A stretch of 64,000 nucleotides of DNA from Bursaphelenchus xylophilus (lineage: Eukaryota; Nematoda; Chromadorea; Rhabditida; Aphelenchoididae). The position numbers were made by a program, and so were the translations under genes. How positions within the stretch are numbered: the stretch's first letter is position 1; every line of letters begins with the position of its first letter. This document shows, in pieces, positions 51,758-64,000 of the stretch. Below the pieces are notes generated by a model, which was not told the DNA's origin, ran no database searches, and was given only the letters and a program-made list of their open reading frames with translations. Location of the stretch: positions 4,588,001 to 4,652,000 of the forward strand of contig CAJFCV020000004.1 in the NCBI GenBank assembly GCA_904066235.2, in the 5' to 3' direction.

Positions 51758-54700
51758 TTAGACACTAGTGTTAAGACCGACCAAAGACTCGCCCTCATCT
51801 TGATGGACCGGGCCCACCGGGCGTCTGGCGCGGAGTTCGGATTCTGGGGGACCCTTGAAGTCGGGCTCTCTTCGGAAGCCATTAATGTCGATGTCCTCCT
51901 TCCTCGGATACGTCGAGTCATCCACGGATCGCGTGAATCTACTGCTCTTGTTCTGCTCTCTTTCCTGTTGTCGTTTCATCTTCAACGTCCAGCAGAAGAA
52001 GAAGATCAATATGAAAACCATAATAATGGCCATGATGGATATGATGGCGGTCAGCCACTTGAGGAAGTTGTCCATTTCTCGAGAGCGGCACCACGGTTGC
52101 CAGCCCTTATTCCATTCGAAACGGTAAGTGTTGGGGTTGTTGTAGTCGACCACGATACTGCCTAAAGAATGAGATTAAATTTAGAGTCGAAAGCCATGAT
52201 CTTCGCAGTAAAAAGGCCAAAAAATCGAAACAAAACTTTCATAGCTTAAACTTACATTTGTAATCATGATCCCCTCGAATCCAATGAGTCTGGAAACACT
52301 CAAATCTCGCGGTATCTCCCTCCAAATAGCTTGAACTCAACGCTGGAGTCTTCATAAGATATTCGGGGTACTCAATCATAATGGGTCCACAGCTGTTGTC
52401 TGTAACATAGCAAATATTACACTAGGTAATTTAATTGAAAAATAAATGTTTTAGTCGAGACAAGTCCCTTACATTGCCTGATGGCCTGATTCCGATCGTA
52501 AACGAAGGCATTCCACGCATTCTTGGCCTCGTTCCCGAGGATCTCAGCATTCATCATCGTGTAGTCGTATAAGCAAGGAACATTGTCTCCGCAATCCGTC
52601 AGGATCTTCTGTGGATTGTCGGGACATCTTTGTTGCGCCGAGTCTTGATAGATCTGACCAGCCAGAGGTTGGAGATTGACTAAAATTTTAGTTCATTTTG
52701 TCTAGTCTAATATAAGTAATATCAAAAGCGCCTTAAATTTTCAACTCACTGGTGTTGGATCCAGCCAATTCAGCGCAGAAGTTTATGAGTTGTTGGAGTT
52801 CCTGACCAGTCATAGGGCGGAATCGATAGGCCACGCTAAAATTATATTATCATTCAAATGTTTTTTGAAACTCACGTTTCGTAGACTTCAGAAGTCTTGT
52901 AAATGGGCTGATTCTTCATCACGGCCTCCGGGAACACCTCGAACTTCTTGTCCTCATCTCTACTTGTACTGAACATGTTATCCGTGGGAATGTATTGGTT
53001 GAGAGTTGCTTGATTGTAGTCGGTAAAGGTCTCGCCACTGCCGGGAACCTTGTCTAAAATATAGCAAATTAGTATGCCTTATATTTGCAGCAGTCAAATC
53101 AATACATGACTCAACAAAAATTGTGGTTTTCGGTCCAAAATCATATTACACTTACAATTGGTGATAATTTGTTGCCGAATGGTCTCGGAATTAACATCAG
53201 ACAACGTAATGGTGTTCATGAAGCTGCCAGTGGCTGTCTCTGGGAACGGTCGAAGTAATCCGGCCACTCTTGGGAGGGCATATCGCTGTCTTTGTTCTTG
53301 TTCCCGAGTTTTATCTCCATCAGGACGCTAAAATATAAAATTTTCATTACAAATCAAAAATTGCCATGGCTTAAAAGCAGCTGAAAGCTACTCACCACTC
53401 CATATTGCGGTGGGACCGACAACTGAATGTCCAACATTCCCATGGACTCCTGATATTGAGGCATCCGATCAATGTCCATACTGTAACTTTCTCTGATCCT
53501 CACCCCAATCTGAGCCTCCTCCAGCACCACATAGACCTCCGGCTGCCCTCTTTCCACATTGTTCACATAAATGAGCACTCCTTTGAAGCGTTGCAGATGC
53601 ATAGTGTCAAAATATCTGAGGATATTCCCCACGATGACACTTGTTCTATATCTGAACCTCCTCGTGTCCCCTCTGGCCAGAACATGGACTCGGTCCGTGC
53701 CCGTCGCTTCAACAGCAATTCCCGTGATTACAGTGGCATTGGTCGGCTGGACAAGCTGTTCTTGACTCAGATATCGGCCGAGAAGTGAGAAGTCGACTCT
53801 CCTGTTGGGGTACCTCTCCAATCTGACCTGAATACGGACTTCTGGAGTGAACACTGTCTTCGGGATGTACAACAAAGTGTAGACTCCGGGCTCATTGAAG
53901 ATGAACTTCTCATTGTCGACCGTGTGGAAGGTTCCGGCCCCGAGGGCCTCTCCAATCGCGGGTGGTTGATATTGTTGGCAGCCGGAGGAGGGACGACGCC
54001 AATAGAAGAGTTGGCAACGGAACTTGGCGAACTTGCAACACAAGAAATACGGCATATAGTCGTGATGGAAGGCGGAGAGTCCAGGGACCTCGAACTGACC
54101 CATATATGGAGAAGTGCCAAACTCGTATGCTCTGAGGGGAAAGCCCGGATTGTAAGGAGTTTCCTCAATCACTTTGATGACTGGCTGGTAGGTGGTTTGT
54201 TGGAGGAATCCTTTCTCATCGTAGCAACAAACTTGGCCATAATGGGTGGGGAAAAGACTAAAAGAAAAAAATTCAAATCACCCAGTATAATGTGAGACAT
54301 AAAAATGATGACCTAACGATAAGAAATATGTTTTGAAAAACTGTTGGGGTACTTAGGTGTTTAGAGAGAATAATTCTCCACCATAAACCCGCTTTTACCT
54401 TGTTCTTTCGGCTTCGTATCCGTAATTAACAGTCCTTCCAGCATGAGCGCCGTAGATATTGGAAGAACTCATGTAACAATTCTTGGCTCCGATCATCGTC
54501 GTGCAAGTGATGTCTCTAAAGGTCTGCGAGCATCGAGGATGCGGCATGAATCTTCCCAGATCGTATTTGGCCTGACTTTCCACACAAGGACAGGACGAAT
54601 TGGTCTCGGTGTCGCGGATGAAGTTCCATTGAGCCCCATCTTCATCATACCAATCGTGGCACATCTCCGTAGCCTTTAGACTGACGAATTCTTGACGACC

Positions 54701-57335
54701 TTCGGATTCTTGAGACGAGTAAGTGGTAGTGTCAAACCGAGGATTGTTCGTGGTCCACAGCCAATGGAGGGAAATCGGAGCAGAAACGAGACTAAAACAA
54801 TATAATTTTTCATCTTTATGGATGTAAAATCTAGGGTTCTAATTAAAAATTGTGATAAATATTATTTTTAGGTTTTAATTTGGGTGTAAATTCCAAATTT
54901 GTCCATAAAATCACACTGAAAATTAACAAATTTGTTCAAAAAAAAGTTTCGCGCCAAAAATTATTGATTTTCGATTTAAAAATGTGTCATTTTGTCGTAT
55001 TTTTCATTTTCGTAATTTTTCTACACCTTTCACTTATTATTCTTTAATGACATACACATTTTCTTCAATTTATATTGTACTAGAACTACTACAATATAAC
55101 GAACTTACCCAGATAGCAGATGAGGCGCCACAAATTGTTGCTCGTTTCCTCTGAGAGGTGCCAATTTCAGATATCCAACTCTGAACGTGTACAATTCGTG
55201 CATTCTCTCCCAGTCCGTCAAATACCATTGTTCCACTTGGTTTAGGTTAATCCTCTCTTTCTGGGCTGTCCATCGATATTCCGGTTGATTTCGATTCGAA
55301 TAACTGGCTAGCCGACAGAGCACTCGGTGCTCGGGACGGAATTTTTTGATCTGAAATTTACTTTTTTTTGTCATCAAGTGGAATATAAATTTTTTAAAAT
55401 AATTTTCTAAAAAATCTCATTACAAGGATGCAACAGTAGGATTACCTTGTTATCATCGCTCTCCTTGTATCCAATTACGTAAAGTCCCAGCTGGACACTG
55501 TATAAGGCGTCGTCCGAGATCCGAACTTGAGTGTTATCGAAATAGTTTATATCCGGATTTGTAAAATTCCTCGGGAACCATGAGATGGGCATGGCCACGT
55601 ACGGTATGGGGTTTTTGTACCAGTCGTATAAGTTTCCGATGTCCAAACGCATTGGATCTAACGTTGGCGGAACTGAAAAAAATATGAATATTTTTTGATG
55701 GGTAGGCATGAAAAAGAAGAAGTTAGGGTCTTACCGAAGTAGATGTATCCCACAAACGCCTTCTCATCGTTGGCTCCCATACTCTGCGGTTGGAAATAGA
55801 CCGTTTTTGTGCCCCAATCATAGATCTTCGGGAGATGACAGCGAGCCAAAGCCGTGTTGATCACTGTGCAAGTTGCTGTCTAAACCAACAGAGAGTCTAA
55901 TAGAACCAATGCTTTCTTACCTGACGTTGCTCAATCATCAGAATATAGGTCTGACTTCGATCCAAACAGATGGCATTGATGTCCACACTCATTTCGCCCA
56001 ACATGTTCACAATATTGGGGTAGATCATGATGGGATAAGTCCCTCCGGTCTTGTTGGAGCAGCCTCCCGGCCTCACAACATCGTCAACTCGGAACATGTA
56101 CCGTCCTCTCACCATGTGAGGGACTCCCGATCTCTGGGCCAACACTTTTGGAGTGTTTTTGTACTCTTGGGTGGGGTCGACCAGCACCATTCCGGTGTGA
56201 TTTCCTCCATTGAAGAGGGCCTGACATCTTCCGGACCTCGAATTCATCCGAATATCGGCCGCATCGAAGCCGAGTTTGTCATAATTCAGCATGACATAAC
56301 TCAGTCGGGCCGATCTCTCGGCCAGCCAGACAACTTGATAGGTCGCCAACTGTCCCGCATCCATATCAGCGCGACCGGAGAGAGCCGAGGCGGTGTTGTA
56401 CCAGGTCACAACCAAGGCCATGTCCGCGCGGAAGGCATTGGCGCCAGCAACTCCCTCCTGAAGCCATCTCATCATTTCGTCCAAGAAATAGTCCCCCTGG
56501 GCCGAACATTGCACATAGGAATCTCCTTGGCCGGGACAAGTCTGAGTTCGATAGCCGAACATAGAAGATCCCTCCATCGAGGGGCCTTCGATGTTCATGT
56601 TGCCGGCTCCACGGCCGAACATGTTTTGTCTCATCATTAGTCGATAATAGATGCCGGCACGTTGAGCGGGACCTCGATTTTGATTAATCTGGAAGGAAAT
56701 GTCATAAGATGTCATCTTACAACAAGAAAAGTAACGGCTTTTACAAAGAGCAAGGACTTTTTATCTTATCCATCAATTCTCACCTGCTGTTTGCACAAAT
56801 AAGGTGCGATCATGGCCGGATCTTGTTGCCTTGGCCAATCCGTAGCATCAGGCCCAACATTAATGGTTGGGCCTTGATCTAGGACCGTGGCAAACGACAT
56901 GTATCCATTTACTGATATCTGGAACATTAAATTTCTCAAGTATTTAAAAAATTTCTTTCCTACCGTGGTGTAATTGTAAAGTCCACCGTAAAATGGGAAG
57001 TAAGAGTGAAGATCGATGGTTTGCCCAGCAGTTAAGAGGCCAGGATGCACCGGATGATCTCCAACTTCAGGCCCGAACGGGACCAGGTTGACGCCATAAA
57101 AGGGGTTAGTGCCGGTGCCCGTAAATAAGTTCCCCGAATCTTGCGGAGCTATGTTTTGCTGTTGAAATCCTCCGCCGGGGATATTCCCCCCTCCAGGAAG
57201 TCCTCCGCCAGCGCCGAGTCCGCCGATTCCTCCGCCGATCTGGGAATAGACTCCGCCGACGAACAGCGAGAGGATTACTGTGTTCCGGAGGTACAAGCGA
57301 AGGTCCAGGACCCTCGGTTGTAGTGGCCTGGGCAT
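51758..57335 (-). CDS. Mesh-like membrane protein: NIDO, AMOP, VWD, sushi, transmembrane
   Basis: Fourteen exons (56964..57335, 56784..56918, 55921..56688, 55735..55879, 55446..55672, 55109..55350, 54399..54791, 53396..54257, 53156..53327, 52876..53053, 52750..52835, 52473..52679, 52256..52399, 51758..52161) give 1444 aa, all phases matching. Order: signal peptide (TVILSLFVGGVYS), Gly-rich stretch, NIDO (from about GGLYNYTTISVNGYMSF), Ig-like segment, Cys-rich AMOP domain (CHDWYDEDG, CPCVESQA, HPRCSQTF), VWD (GTFHTVDNEKF), sushi (NSCGPIM to WQPWC), a transmembrane helix (ISIMAIIMVFILIFFFCW) and a 70-residue cytosolic tail ending TSV, a class I PDZ-lig type end. Drosophila Mesh is an apical smooth septate junction protein of the gut; nematodes have one homologue (K03H1.5 type). 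Role in gut epithelium is by homology. Confidence 0.93.
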
Positions 57336-59618
57336 TCTAGGCCTGGAATAAAGTATTGTAAAATTTGTACGAGTAATTTAACAGTATTATTAAACACATT
57401 TCGCGAGTTTGATCAAAAAAATCATCAATTGAAAATAAAATTTAGCCAAGAAAACGTTGCCATTTTTTGGACCAAAATTTCCTTACTAATTAATAAGAAC
57501 AGCGCAAAACTATCAGCAAACAGAGATACCACATCAAATTGATGACTTTTACCTAAAATAAGATCAAAAGACGAAGATGCCAAACAATAATCATCGCAAA
57601 AAATTTTTAAATCGGCCTTGATTTGTGCATAATAGTTCAAAGATCAATTTACACCTTTGTGATGGCACTTGTCACGCCGAAAATTAAATATTCGTATCCC
57701 AAACATTGTCCATGACCCGGTCAAAAGCGGGGTCGGGGCTTTGTTTGCGCAATGAATCATATCAAGAGGTCTGGAAAATGGGAAATCATATGGAAATAGC
57801 GGTCGACTCATCTGTTAGATATCCTGTTTCAACGTAAAATACGCTTAGGAATGCCGTTTTTATTACGTCATCAAGAGAGCAAGTATAATATAAAGTATGT
57901 ATAAGAGTAGGGTAAAGTGTTAAATTACTAGCTTTTTTATGTCATAAAGTCTGCCAAATGTTTATATAGTATTGTAAAGTAATTCTACAGTAGTATTCAG
58001 CCCCTCTGCCAAGTATTTGATCAAAAACAACTGACCTTACAATTGGATTTCGACTTAAGAATGGTTTGTTTGACCTTACTAAATCCCCCCTCTTCCTTGT
58101 CCTAGACCTCAGCCGGACCCGGTTGAAGTATTTCCAAACCGTTCCCTCCATTGTTACCCATTCAAACGTATCGAATTTACAAAAAACTTTCTTAGGCCCC
58201 CGGTGAATCACGGAAAATCAAACAAATCAGCGGTTTTTTGGACGAGAAGAGGTCCCCATGAGTAAGCGTTATGTATATTAAATACGAAGAAGCCTCAGGG
58301 GTTATCAAATTTGGCGATCGGGCGGCGAAAGTCGGTGGGAAAATGAGATTTTTAGGGAGAAAATGGAGGATTACTAATAAAAAAATTGATTTTTGCATAC
58401 GGACTTTAGTTGTAAAACGATTCTAACAGGTATGCCAAGGTCCAAAACATGATCGAAAATTAGTAAATAGCACTTCGATGAGGTTAGAATAAATTTCCAC
58501 AATTTTTGACCTCAAAAATTGTAAGAAATGGAATTTTAAACCCCTCCAGAACAAGATAAATCTCATGAGTAATCGGAAGACCTGAGGGAAAATATTTTGT
58601 TTGTTTACTTAAGGTGCACATGGCAAAACATTGTCTCAGAATCACAAGAAAAAATAAATTTTGATATCAAAACTCTTCATGGATAATGAAAATTTAAAAC
58701 TAATTTTGTGTCAGAGGTTGACACAAGTTGCCAAATCTGTCTTAAACAGTCATATTCTTATCACTTTCACCAGCTGACTCAACGGATTCCTATCAGATTT
58801 GACCTTTATAATATTGTTTTAAATATTAGTCATGAAAGAGTAAAAAACAAGCTGATTATTGACCTCAAAATGTCATCAAAACATCACCCAAGACACCCTT
58901 GACTCCTGATCTAACCAGTAAACATCGGAAATGCTTGTAACTCAACTGGAGGATCGGAAAAAGGACGTCGATAAGCGGTCCGTGATAAGGTAATCAAGAA
59001 GAAGGTCCCCGCTTGACCATAAAAATGGAAAGGAATTTGGCGATTTGCATTTCCCGAGCCCCATGGATGCGTCAGCAAACACACCACAGCCAACCCAGCA
59101 CCCCTCCGTACTCCTGGACATTAAAGGTGAGCGGGGGAAGAAAGGAGGAGGAAAAGACGGCGCTTCAACGACCTATGAAACTCTATGCAAACAGCCAAGG
59201 GGAAGAGTTGAGATTGGAGGTGAAGGGCGATCAGCCTTAGGCTGGGAAGATGTCATAATAGCTTGTCTTGACCATGCAATTCAACATCAATATTACTGTT
59301 GAGAAAATGATGACTATTGGAAAAAAAGTTCCTCAAAGAAAGCACTTCCCTTGCCTAACAACATCATCAACCCGCAACATATACTGTCCTCGCAATTTTT
59401 TAACCCGGGTTGCTACAACTGTTTTGAAATTTTCAATCAAAAATTGTTTTAAATCATGTATGACATCCAAACTTTTCTATCCAATTTACATTTATTCTCT
59501 TTGAGAGTTACAAAAAAACGCACCCACAAAATAATAAATAATATTTGAAATGTAAAACTCGTAGTTTGAGGGAAATGCCCTGAGGCGTTAATGGCTAGAG
59601 TTGGCTGTGATATAAGGA
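57336..59618. other. Intergenic region
   Basis: About 2.3 kb between the Mesh-like start and the ATG16 stop. Overlapping short frames at 59013-59302 are slightly GC-richer but show no motif. One CATGGATAAT motif at 58678 and one AAGTATAATATAAA motif at 57891. Confidence 0.5.
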
Positions 59619-61745
59619 TTACATCCACAAACAGGCAGTTCGCTTCTTGTCCGTGGAAATTATCGATCCATCGTTCGGATTCCAGGCCAATGAGTAGACT
59701 GGGCTGTTACTGAAACAAAAATTAAATTACTTTAGTCATCAATATCTAAATTACAAAAAAATGAAGAATAATACAAGACAGGTGACTTACTCATGTCCGG
59801 TTAGTACTTTCTCCAGTTTGGTGCTCTGCAGGTTAAATATATACAATTGCCCGTCCCAGGAGCCCGCCGAGACATATCCGCCACCTGGGCTGATCGCGCA
59901 TTTACAGTATTCATAGGAAGTTCTGAACTGATCGGCCGCATAAATATGGACAATCTCATTTTGGCGGAGGTCTATCAGGGACAAAGTCTCATCACGACAG
60001 CAAGCGAGGAGTAGTTGACCATCTAAACCAATAAGAAATAATGAATTTAAATTACCTGTAGATAAATGGAGTGACGTAATCTTGCCGCCCATTTTGATCT
60101 GATGGTATGGAGTTTCCGATTTCCCATCCCACAATCGAATCCATTTATCGTAATGAGAACTGGCAATGCCTCGATTACACGTGGCCACATCCGAGCACAT
60201 CGAAGCTGGCATTAAAGTTCGGACACCTGAAATGGTCATGGATAATATAAAATGCTACAAAGCTTGATTTAAAAATAAAAAAGGCCTTACAAGCTCCCGA
60301 GTTGATATCCCATATCCTGAGGGTACGATCACTGGAACCGGAAACAATTCGATTGGCTTGAGCGATGAAACGGGCGGCCATTACTTTATCCGAGTGCCCA
60401 GTAAATGCAAACTAAAACAATACCGTTATAAAAGCAGATGAAAATCTCAATTCATATTCTAAACCCACCCTTCTCCTTTTGTCATCAGTGTTGAATAAGT
60501 AGACCGTGTTATCGCTGCAAGCACTCAATAATAATGGACTATCCGGATGTAGATCCAATCGGTTTATGGCTTTGGTTGATCCCGCAATCTTCGCCTTCAG
60601 AATGGGAGGTGCATTCGCTTGAGGCTCCCAGACTCGAATCAGCTTGTCACTACCTCCAGTGTAAAATATTCGACCAGACCTGTTCCATACACAATCGTTG
60701 ACTTCTCCGTTTCCATCACATTCCTAAATGTTCAGATATAGGAAAAAGAAAAGTCTTACAAATTTATATTCACATCGACTGGGTATGGAATCGAAGGTTG
60801 AGGTGGTAGAAAATGTCTCACTGTACTTCCGGGAGCTTCTTCTCGATGAATTTTGACTCGAGGGCTTAGTCGCGTCATCAATCTCGGATCGGAGTCTTTG
60901 GAGGCGAATTCTGAAAGAAATTTCAATGTAATAAAACATTCTGTACATCATTCATTTCAAAAAAGTAGATAACTTACTGATGCTCCTTATCATTAAATTC
61001 ATTCATATATTCGATCTCCTTTTCCTTCAATTCCTTGATTTTATTGATCAACACCACTCTTTCTTGGTCTGCATCCACAAATTTCTTATTCAGAGATTGA
61101 GTTTCCATCTAAAAGTAAAAGCAAATAAGTAATAAACCTTACGTTCAGAGCCAAAAGTTCATCATTTAGCAATTCGTTAGTAGTTTTCAGTTCCTGGAGT
61201 TCCAATTCTTTCTTTTCCAACTCAATTTTCAACTCCTTGACCTCATGTTCGAGTCCACCCTTGCTTTCAACTACCTCAGTTAGTCGTTTCTCGAGTTCTC
61301 TGACCTTCTTCTGTGCTTCTATCAGCAATTCGTCATTGGCAGCCTTCTTTTTATAAACTTCAGCCAATTCGTTCCGTAATTCTTGGCTATCCTTGGAGAC
61401 GTCGCTGAAAGTAAACTTATTCAATGGAGTCGAAATACAGTAAACTTCGTATCTGTTAATAGGCATTAGAATTCGACAAAAATTGACATTTCTAACACAA
61501 ACTAAAATTCAAAAAATAAATAAAACGAACTTACACAGAGCCTCCTCCGCCCATCGACTGTCTGCTGAGGACATAATTCAACGAATCGGATATTGAAACA
61601 TCTGAAAAGTACTTAAAAAATCACGAGTTTCACTACTTTACACCTCTAAAAATGAATTCTTACAACTTTCGACGATTCGGCTGAACTGGGAGGTGAATCT
61701 GTCTCGCTCCTTCAAACTCTTGAGGATGTCATCTCTGTAAGTCAT
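59619..61745 (-). CDS. atg-16: Autophagy protein ATG16
   Basis: Ten exons (61664..61745, 61535..61601, 61143..61452, 60978..61108, 60760..60910, 60469..60723, 60291..60411, 60056..60226, 59791..60022, 59619..59709) give 536 aa. ATG16 with ATG12-ATG5 directs LC3/GABARAP lipidation on the phagophore. The N-terminal helix DILKSLKERDRFTSQFSRIV is the ATG5-binding segment. A long coiled coil follows (for example KRLTEVVESKGGLEHEVKEL), then a Ser-rich linker (SSQNSSRRSSRKYSETFS) and seven WD repeats with RIFYTGGSDKLIRVW, RIVSGSSDRTLRIWD, YDKWIRLWD, LSLIDLRQNEI, and GGGYVSAGSWDGQLYIF. It ends in CLWM. A second in-frame acceptor at about 61406 would give a slightly shorter coiled-coil region. Nematodes may have two ATG16 genes, so the number is left off. 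Confidence 0.93.
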
Positions 61746-62160
61746 TAGTCAGCTGAGTTTGAACTTGTTCGATTCGTCCCGTTATCTTTTCGGGAAAATA
61801 AAATTATTTTATTGCGGAAAAAAAATTATTGGATTTTTGGACGAAGTGTCACGAAAAATATTTGGCGGCGATATAACTACAGTAATTGGGCATCGGTTTC
61901 ACTGTCATCCAAGCCCACAAATAAATCCAAACCAAGAGATTTTGTGTTGAGTTATAAAAATAATTTGTTCATGTTTCTATAATAAAATACAATATATCGC
62001 ACACATAAAACGTTTTTCAAAATGAAAACAAACATAGAGTATGAATATTGACGCACAAACATACGAAGAGTACGAATATTGACGCACAAACATGACATCC
62101 TGATTTTTTTATTGTTTTCCCAACTGCTTAGATATCAGTTCAAACGGTCCAAACTTTTTC

Positions 62161-62168
62161 TATATAAA
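62161..62168 (+). promoter_or_regulatory. TATA box of the short secreted peptide gene
   Basis: TATATAAA lies 41 nt upstream of the ATG, a textbook core promoter distance for a short 5' leader. Confidence 0.55.
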
Positions 62169-62208
62169 CCAGGAACATTTATTAGATGCTAAGATTTAAA
62201 AATAAATT

Positions 62209-62409
62209 ATGAATCCGTATTCCTATTTACCAATCCTTGTTCTTATGTTTACCGCCTTCGTTTCGTGTACAGAGCTGGTTCTGGAGCCGGGGATCGATAC
62301 AAGTGGAGATGAAGAGGTCGCTGAAAATTGGGTAAATCCTGTCAAAGGAAAAGAAGACGAGGAATGGAACATAATGCCAAATATACTACGTCATGGTCGT
62401 TCTAAATAA
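62209..62409 (+). CDS. Short secreted peptide precursor, possible neuropeptide
   Basis: An intronless 66-aa frame. MNPYSYLPILVLMFTAFVSC is a clear signal peptide. The mature part is acidic (DTSGDEEVAENWV, GKEDEEW) and ends in NIMPNILRHGRSK. A Gly-Arg pair followed by a basic residue fits amidation after cleavage, which would leave a peptide ending in Arg-His-amide, with KGK as a possible upstream cut. A strong TATA box precedes it and AATAAA lies about 60 nt after the stop. No known neuropeptide family was matched, so this is a candidate only. Confidence 0.55.
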   Translation: MNPYSYLPILVLMFTAFVSCTELVLEPGIDTSGDEEVAENWVNPVKGKEDEEWNIMPNILRHGRSK

Positions 62410-62607
62410 CTTCAAAATTCTCCATGCTACTCACAGAACTTCATGAGAGCACATCAATTTATTTACAATCCATAAATAAACAGGCAATTTTACATGGATA
62501 TAAAATTAATCGCTGAGTAACTTTATAAACAATAAAGGATATTATAGAATTCTTGGACTACAGATCATTCGAGTTCATGAGATCAATGACGTTAAAGCAG
62601 AAGTTAA

Positions 62608-64000
62608 TCAAAATGAGAACTGAGAGGAATTCATGAGGTAATCTTCATCTTCTTTGGGTTTCTGAGGTCTTCGCGTGGGTGGTCGATGGTTTCTAAGCCG
62701 GAAAATGACTTTCTGGCGGTTGGACCTGCAAAAACGATTCATTATCTCACGTCCACCAGATTCCGATCAAATTTTTCATTACCACGTCTAATATAATATG
62801 CTTACCAATCTGGGACCGCAAACTCTTCATCCAGTTTCCTGTCGCGTTCCGATGCAGACTCGCTTAGCGCAACTGGAATCGGGATATATTGACGTCTGGA
62901 TGGAGTTCTGACATTGCATTCTCCAACTGGTCGACGGATTTGTTTGGCGGCGTTTATTACATCCTAAAATGGTCAAAATAAAACAAAAGTGAACAAAAAC
63001 AGATCATATACCCCACTCCCATTCATTTCATAAAAATGTTCTCTCTACTCCATTAAAGCACACATTTTTTATCCAAATTTATATTACACTAGCCATTCAA
63101 ATTAAAAATCTCCAAACTTACCACTGCAAATGAATCGTCACTGGCGGAATCATCTACACATTCCGTCTTCTTCTCCCTTTGTTGCTCCAGTCTCCATCTG
63201 CTTAAAAATGTGGCCATTTCTTCTTTGGTTTCCATATGTTTCAACGTCCCAAATTTGGTGCTCTCCATTTTCTCAACAATATCAAAGAATTCTTTTGGTC
63301 CAACTTTTTCCGTTTCCTCCACAGTGTATTTGAACTGTTTCTCTGCCTTCTGTCGACACTCTTCAATTGTAAATTTGTCATTCAAAGCAGCCGCAACGTT
63401 CTTCCAACCCTGCTCCGATGTTGGATGAAACATGTCGAGAGCAGTCTAAAAATACAATAAAAAAAAGTTATATCCCACTTACCTTTAATGTTTGAGTCTG
63501 TTCAAGTCTCCAGACCTTTTTTCGCTCGCTTTTCGAATTTGTTGCAGCAGCTGTTGAACTACAAGATGGAGTGGACAGAAGGACCTCGTCAGCAATCTTT
63601 TGAAGGTTTCCGCCCTTTACAGGCGTGTTCTCGACATCATCGACAACAGGATTCGGCCGCTTTACTGTCTTCTTTGGTGATTTTGTTATTGAAAGGCGAC
63701 CGAGCTAAAACAATAAAAAAATAATATATGTTGCGTTTCAGAGACAACTTGTAATTTTTACGCAACTAAAAGGTTATATCCTACCTTATAGATCGTTTTT
63801 CTTGGCGAGAATCCTTTTTCATTCCTGATTTTTGGAGTGCTGGTGTCAAGCTCAACATTTGACTTCTTCGGAGACAACCGTTTCCTAGCTTTCTGCGCGG
63901 AAGATCGAAGGAAATTGAGCGCCCGTGCAACTGGACTTCGTTTTGGAGTTAAAGACTTAGACAATGTCGTCCTATTCTCCTTCTGAATTGCTTTTGGACT
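62608..64000 (-). CDS. KNL-2/Mis18BP1-like SANT/Myb protein, 5' end outside window
   Basis: Visible exons are 63785..64000 (open to the window edge), 63483..63704, 63122..63445, 62806..62963 and 62608..62725, with consistent phases. The N-terminal visible part is basic and Ser/Pro-rich (SPVARALNFLRSSAQKARKR, KSPKKTVKRPNP). A SANT/Myb domain begins at KKVWRLEQTQTLKTALD and continues through GWKNVAAALNDKFTIEECRQK, its split by an intron after TLK. KNL-2/Mis18BP1 proteins load CENP-A and carry a Myb domain near the C-terminus after a SANTA domain; the SANTA domain would be beyond the edge. The identification rests on Myb position and composition and could be another SANT protein. Confidence 0.7.

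Noticed and set aside
59013..59302. Two overlapping GC-richer plus-strand frames
   Set aside because: Neither shows a domain or splice signals, and both frames are open at once, which suggests composition rather than coding.

Overview
The window reads as nuclear DNA of a nematode. It is AT-rich, almost every gene is cut by short introns (about 35-150 bp) with GTAAGT-type donors and TTTTAG/TTTCAG acceptors, many start codons sit directly behind a perfect acceptor (candidate spliced-leader sites), and the gene set includes a warthog hedgehog-related protein, a meiotic HORMA protein, a KNL-2-like protein and a SCP/TAPS protein. The species cannot be named. Exon models were built by hand; for each multi-exon gene I checked that phases match at every junction and that the summed length is a whole number of codons.

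Layout. 1-519: partial minus-strand gene. 1213-4423: probable operon of a NEDP1/SENP8-type protease, SHQ1 and UQCC2, followed on the same strand by cyk-4 (MgcRacGAP, 4765-7471). 7862-9066: secreted SCP/TAPS protein. 9261-11309 (minus): GDP-mannose 4,6-dehydratase. 12283-14532: long foldback element with its own spliced gene. 15597-16848 (minus): SLC35B4-like nucleotide-sugar transporter. 17152-18900 (minus) and 19709-21275 (plus): two divergent genes, an unrecognised nuclear-looking protein and a coiled-coil protein with a NEMO/optineurin-like C-terminal zinc finger. 21447-22827: second foldback element with a GGTTA duplication. 23150-24895 (minus): seven-unit polyubiquitin. 27501-29188 (minus): arp-1. 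29587-31770: third foldback element with transposase-like exons. 31771-38242: mostly non-coding, with one small secreted protein gene. 38243-38918: warthog without Hog domain. 39171-39463: tiny membrane protein. 39884-41733: HORMA protein. 42096-43970: GLUT-type transporter. 44946-45559: EMX/VAX/NOT-type homeobox. 46025-47152 and 49528-51159: two divergent FAHD1 paralogs. 51758-57335: Mesh-like NIDO-AMOP-VWD-sushi membrane protein. 59619-61745: ATG16. 62209-62409: short secreted peptide. 62608-64000: partial KNL-2-like gene.

The host genes are mostly conserved single-copy housekeeping or cell-division functions (H/ACA RNP assembly, complex III assembly, cytokinesis, dynactin, ubiquitin, autophagy, GDP-fucose synthesis, centromere, meiotic axis). 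The most novel material is in the three foldback elements. Two carry apparently spliced coding exons between long inverted arms, and the second has a spacer that resembles the transposase-like motif of the third. Other notable points: one FAHD1 paralog has lost the catalytic His-Glu dyad, the NEDP1-like protease lacks the usual oxyanion-hole Gln, three introns appear to use GC donors, and two short sequence motifs recur many times in introns and spacers.
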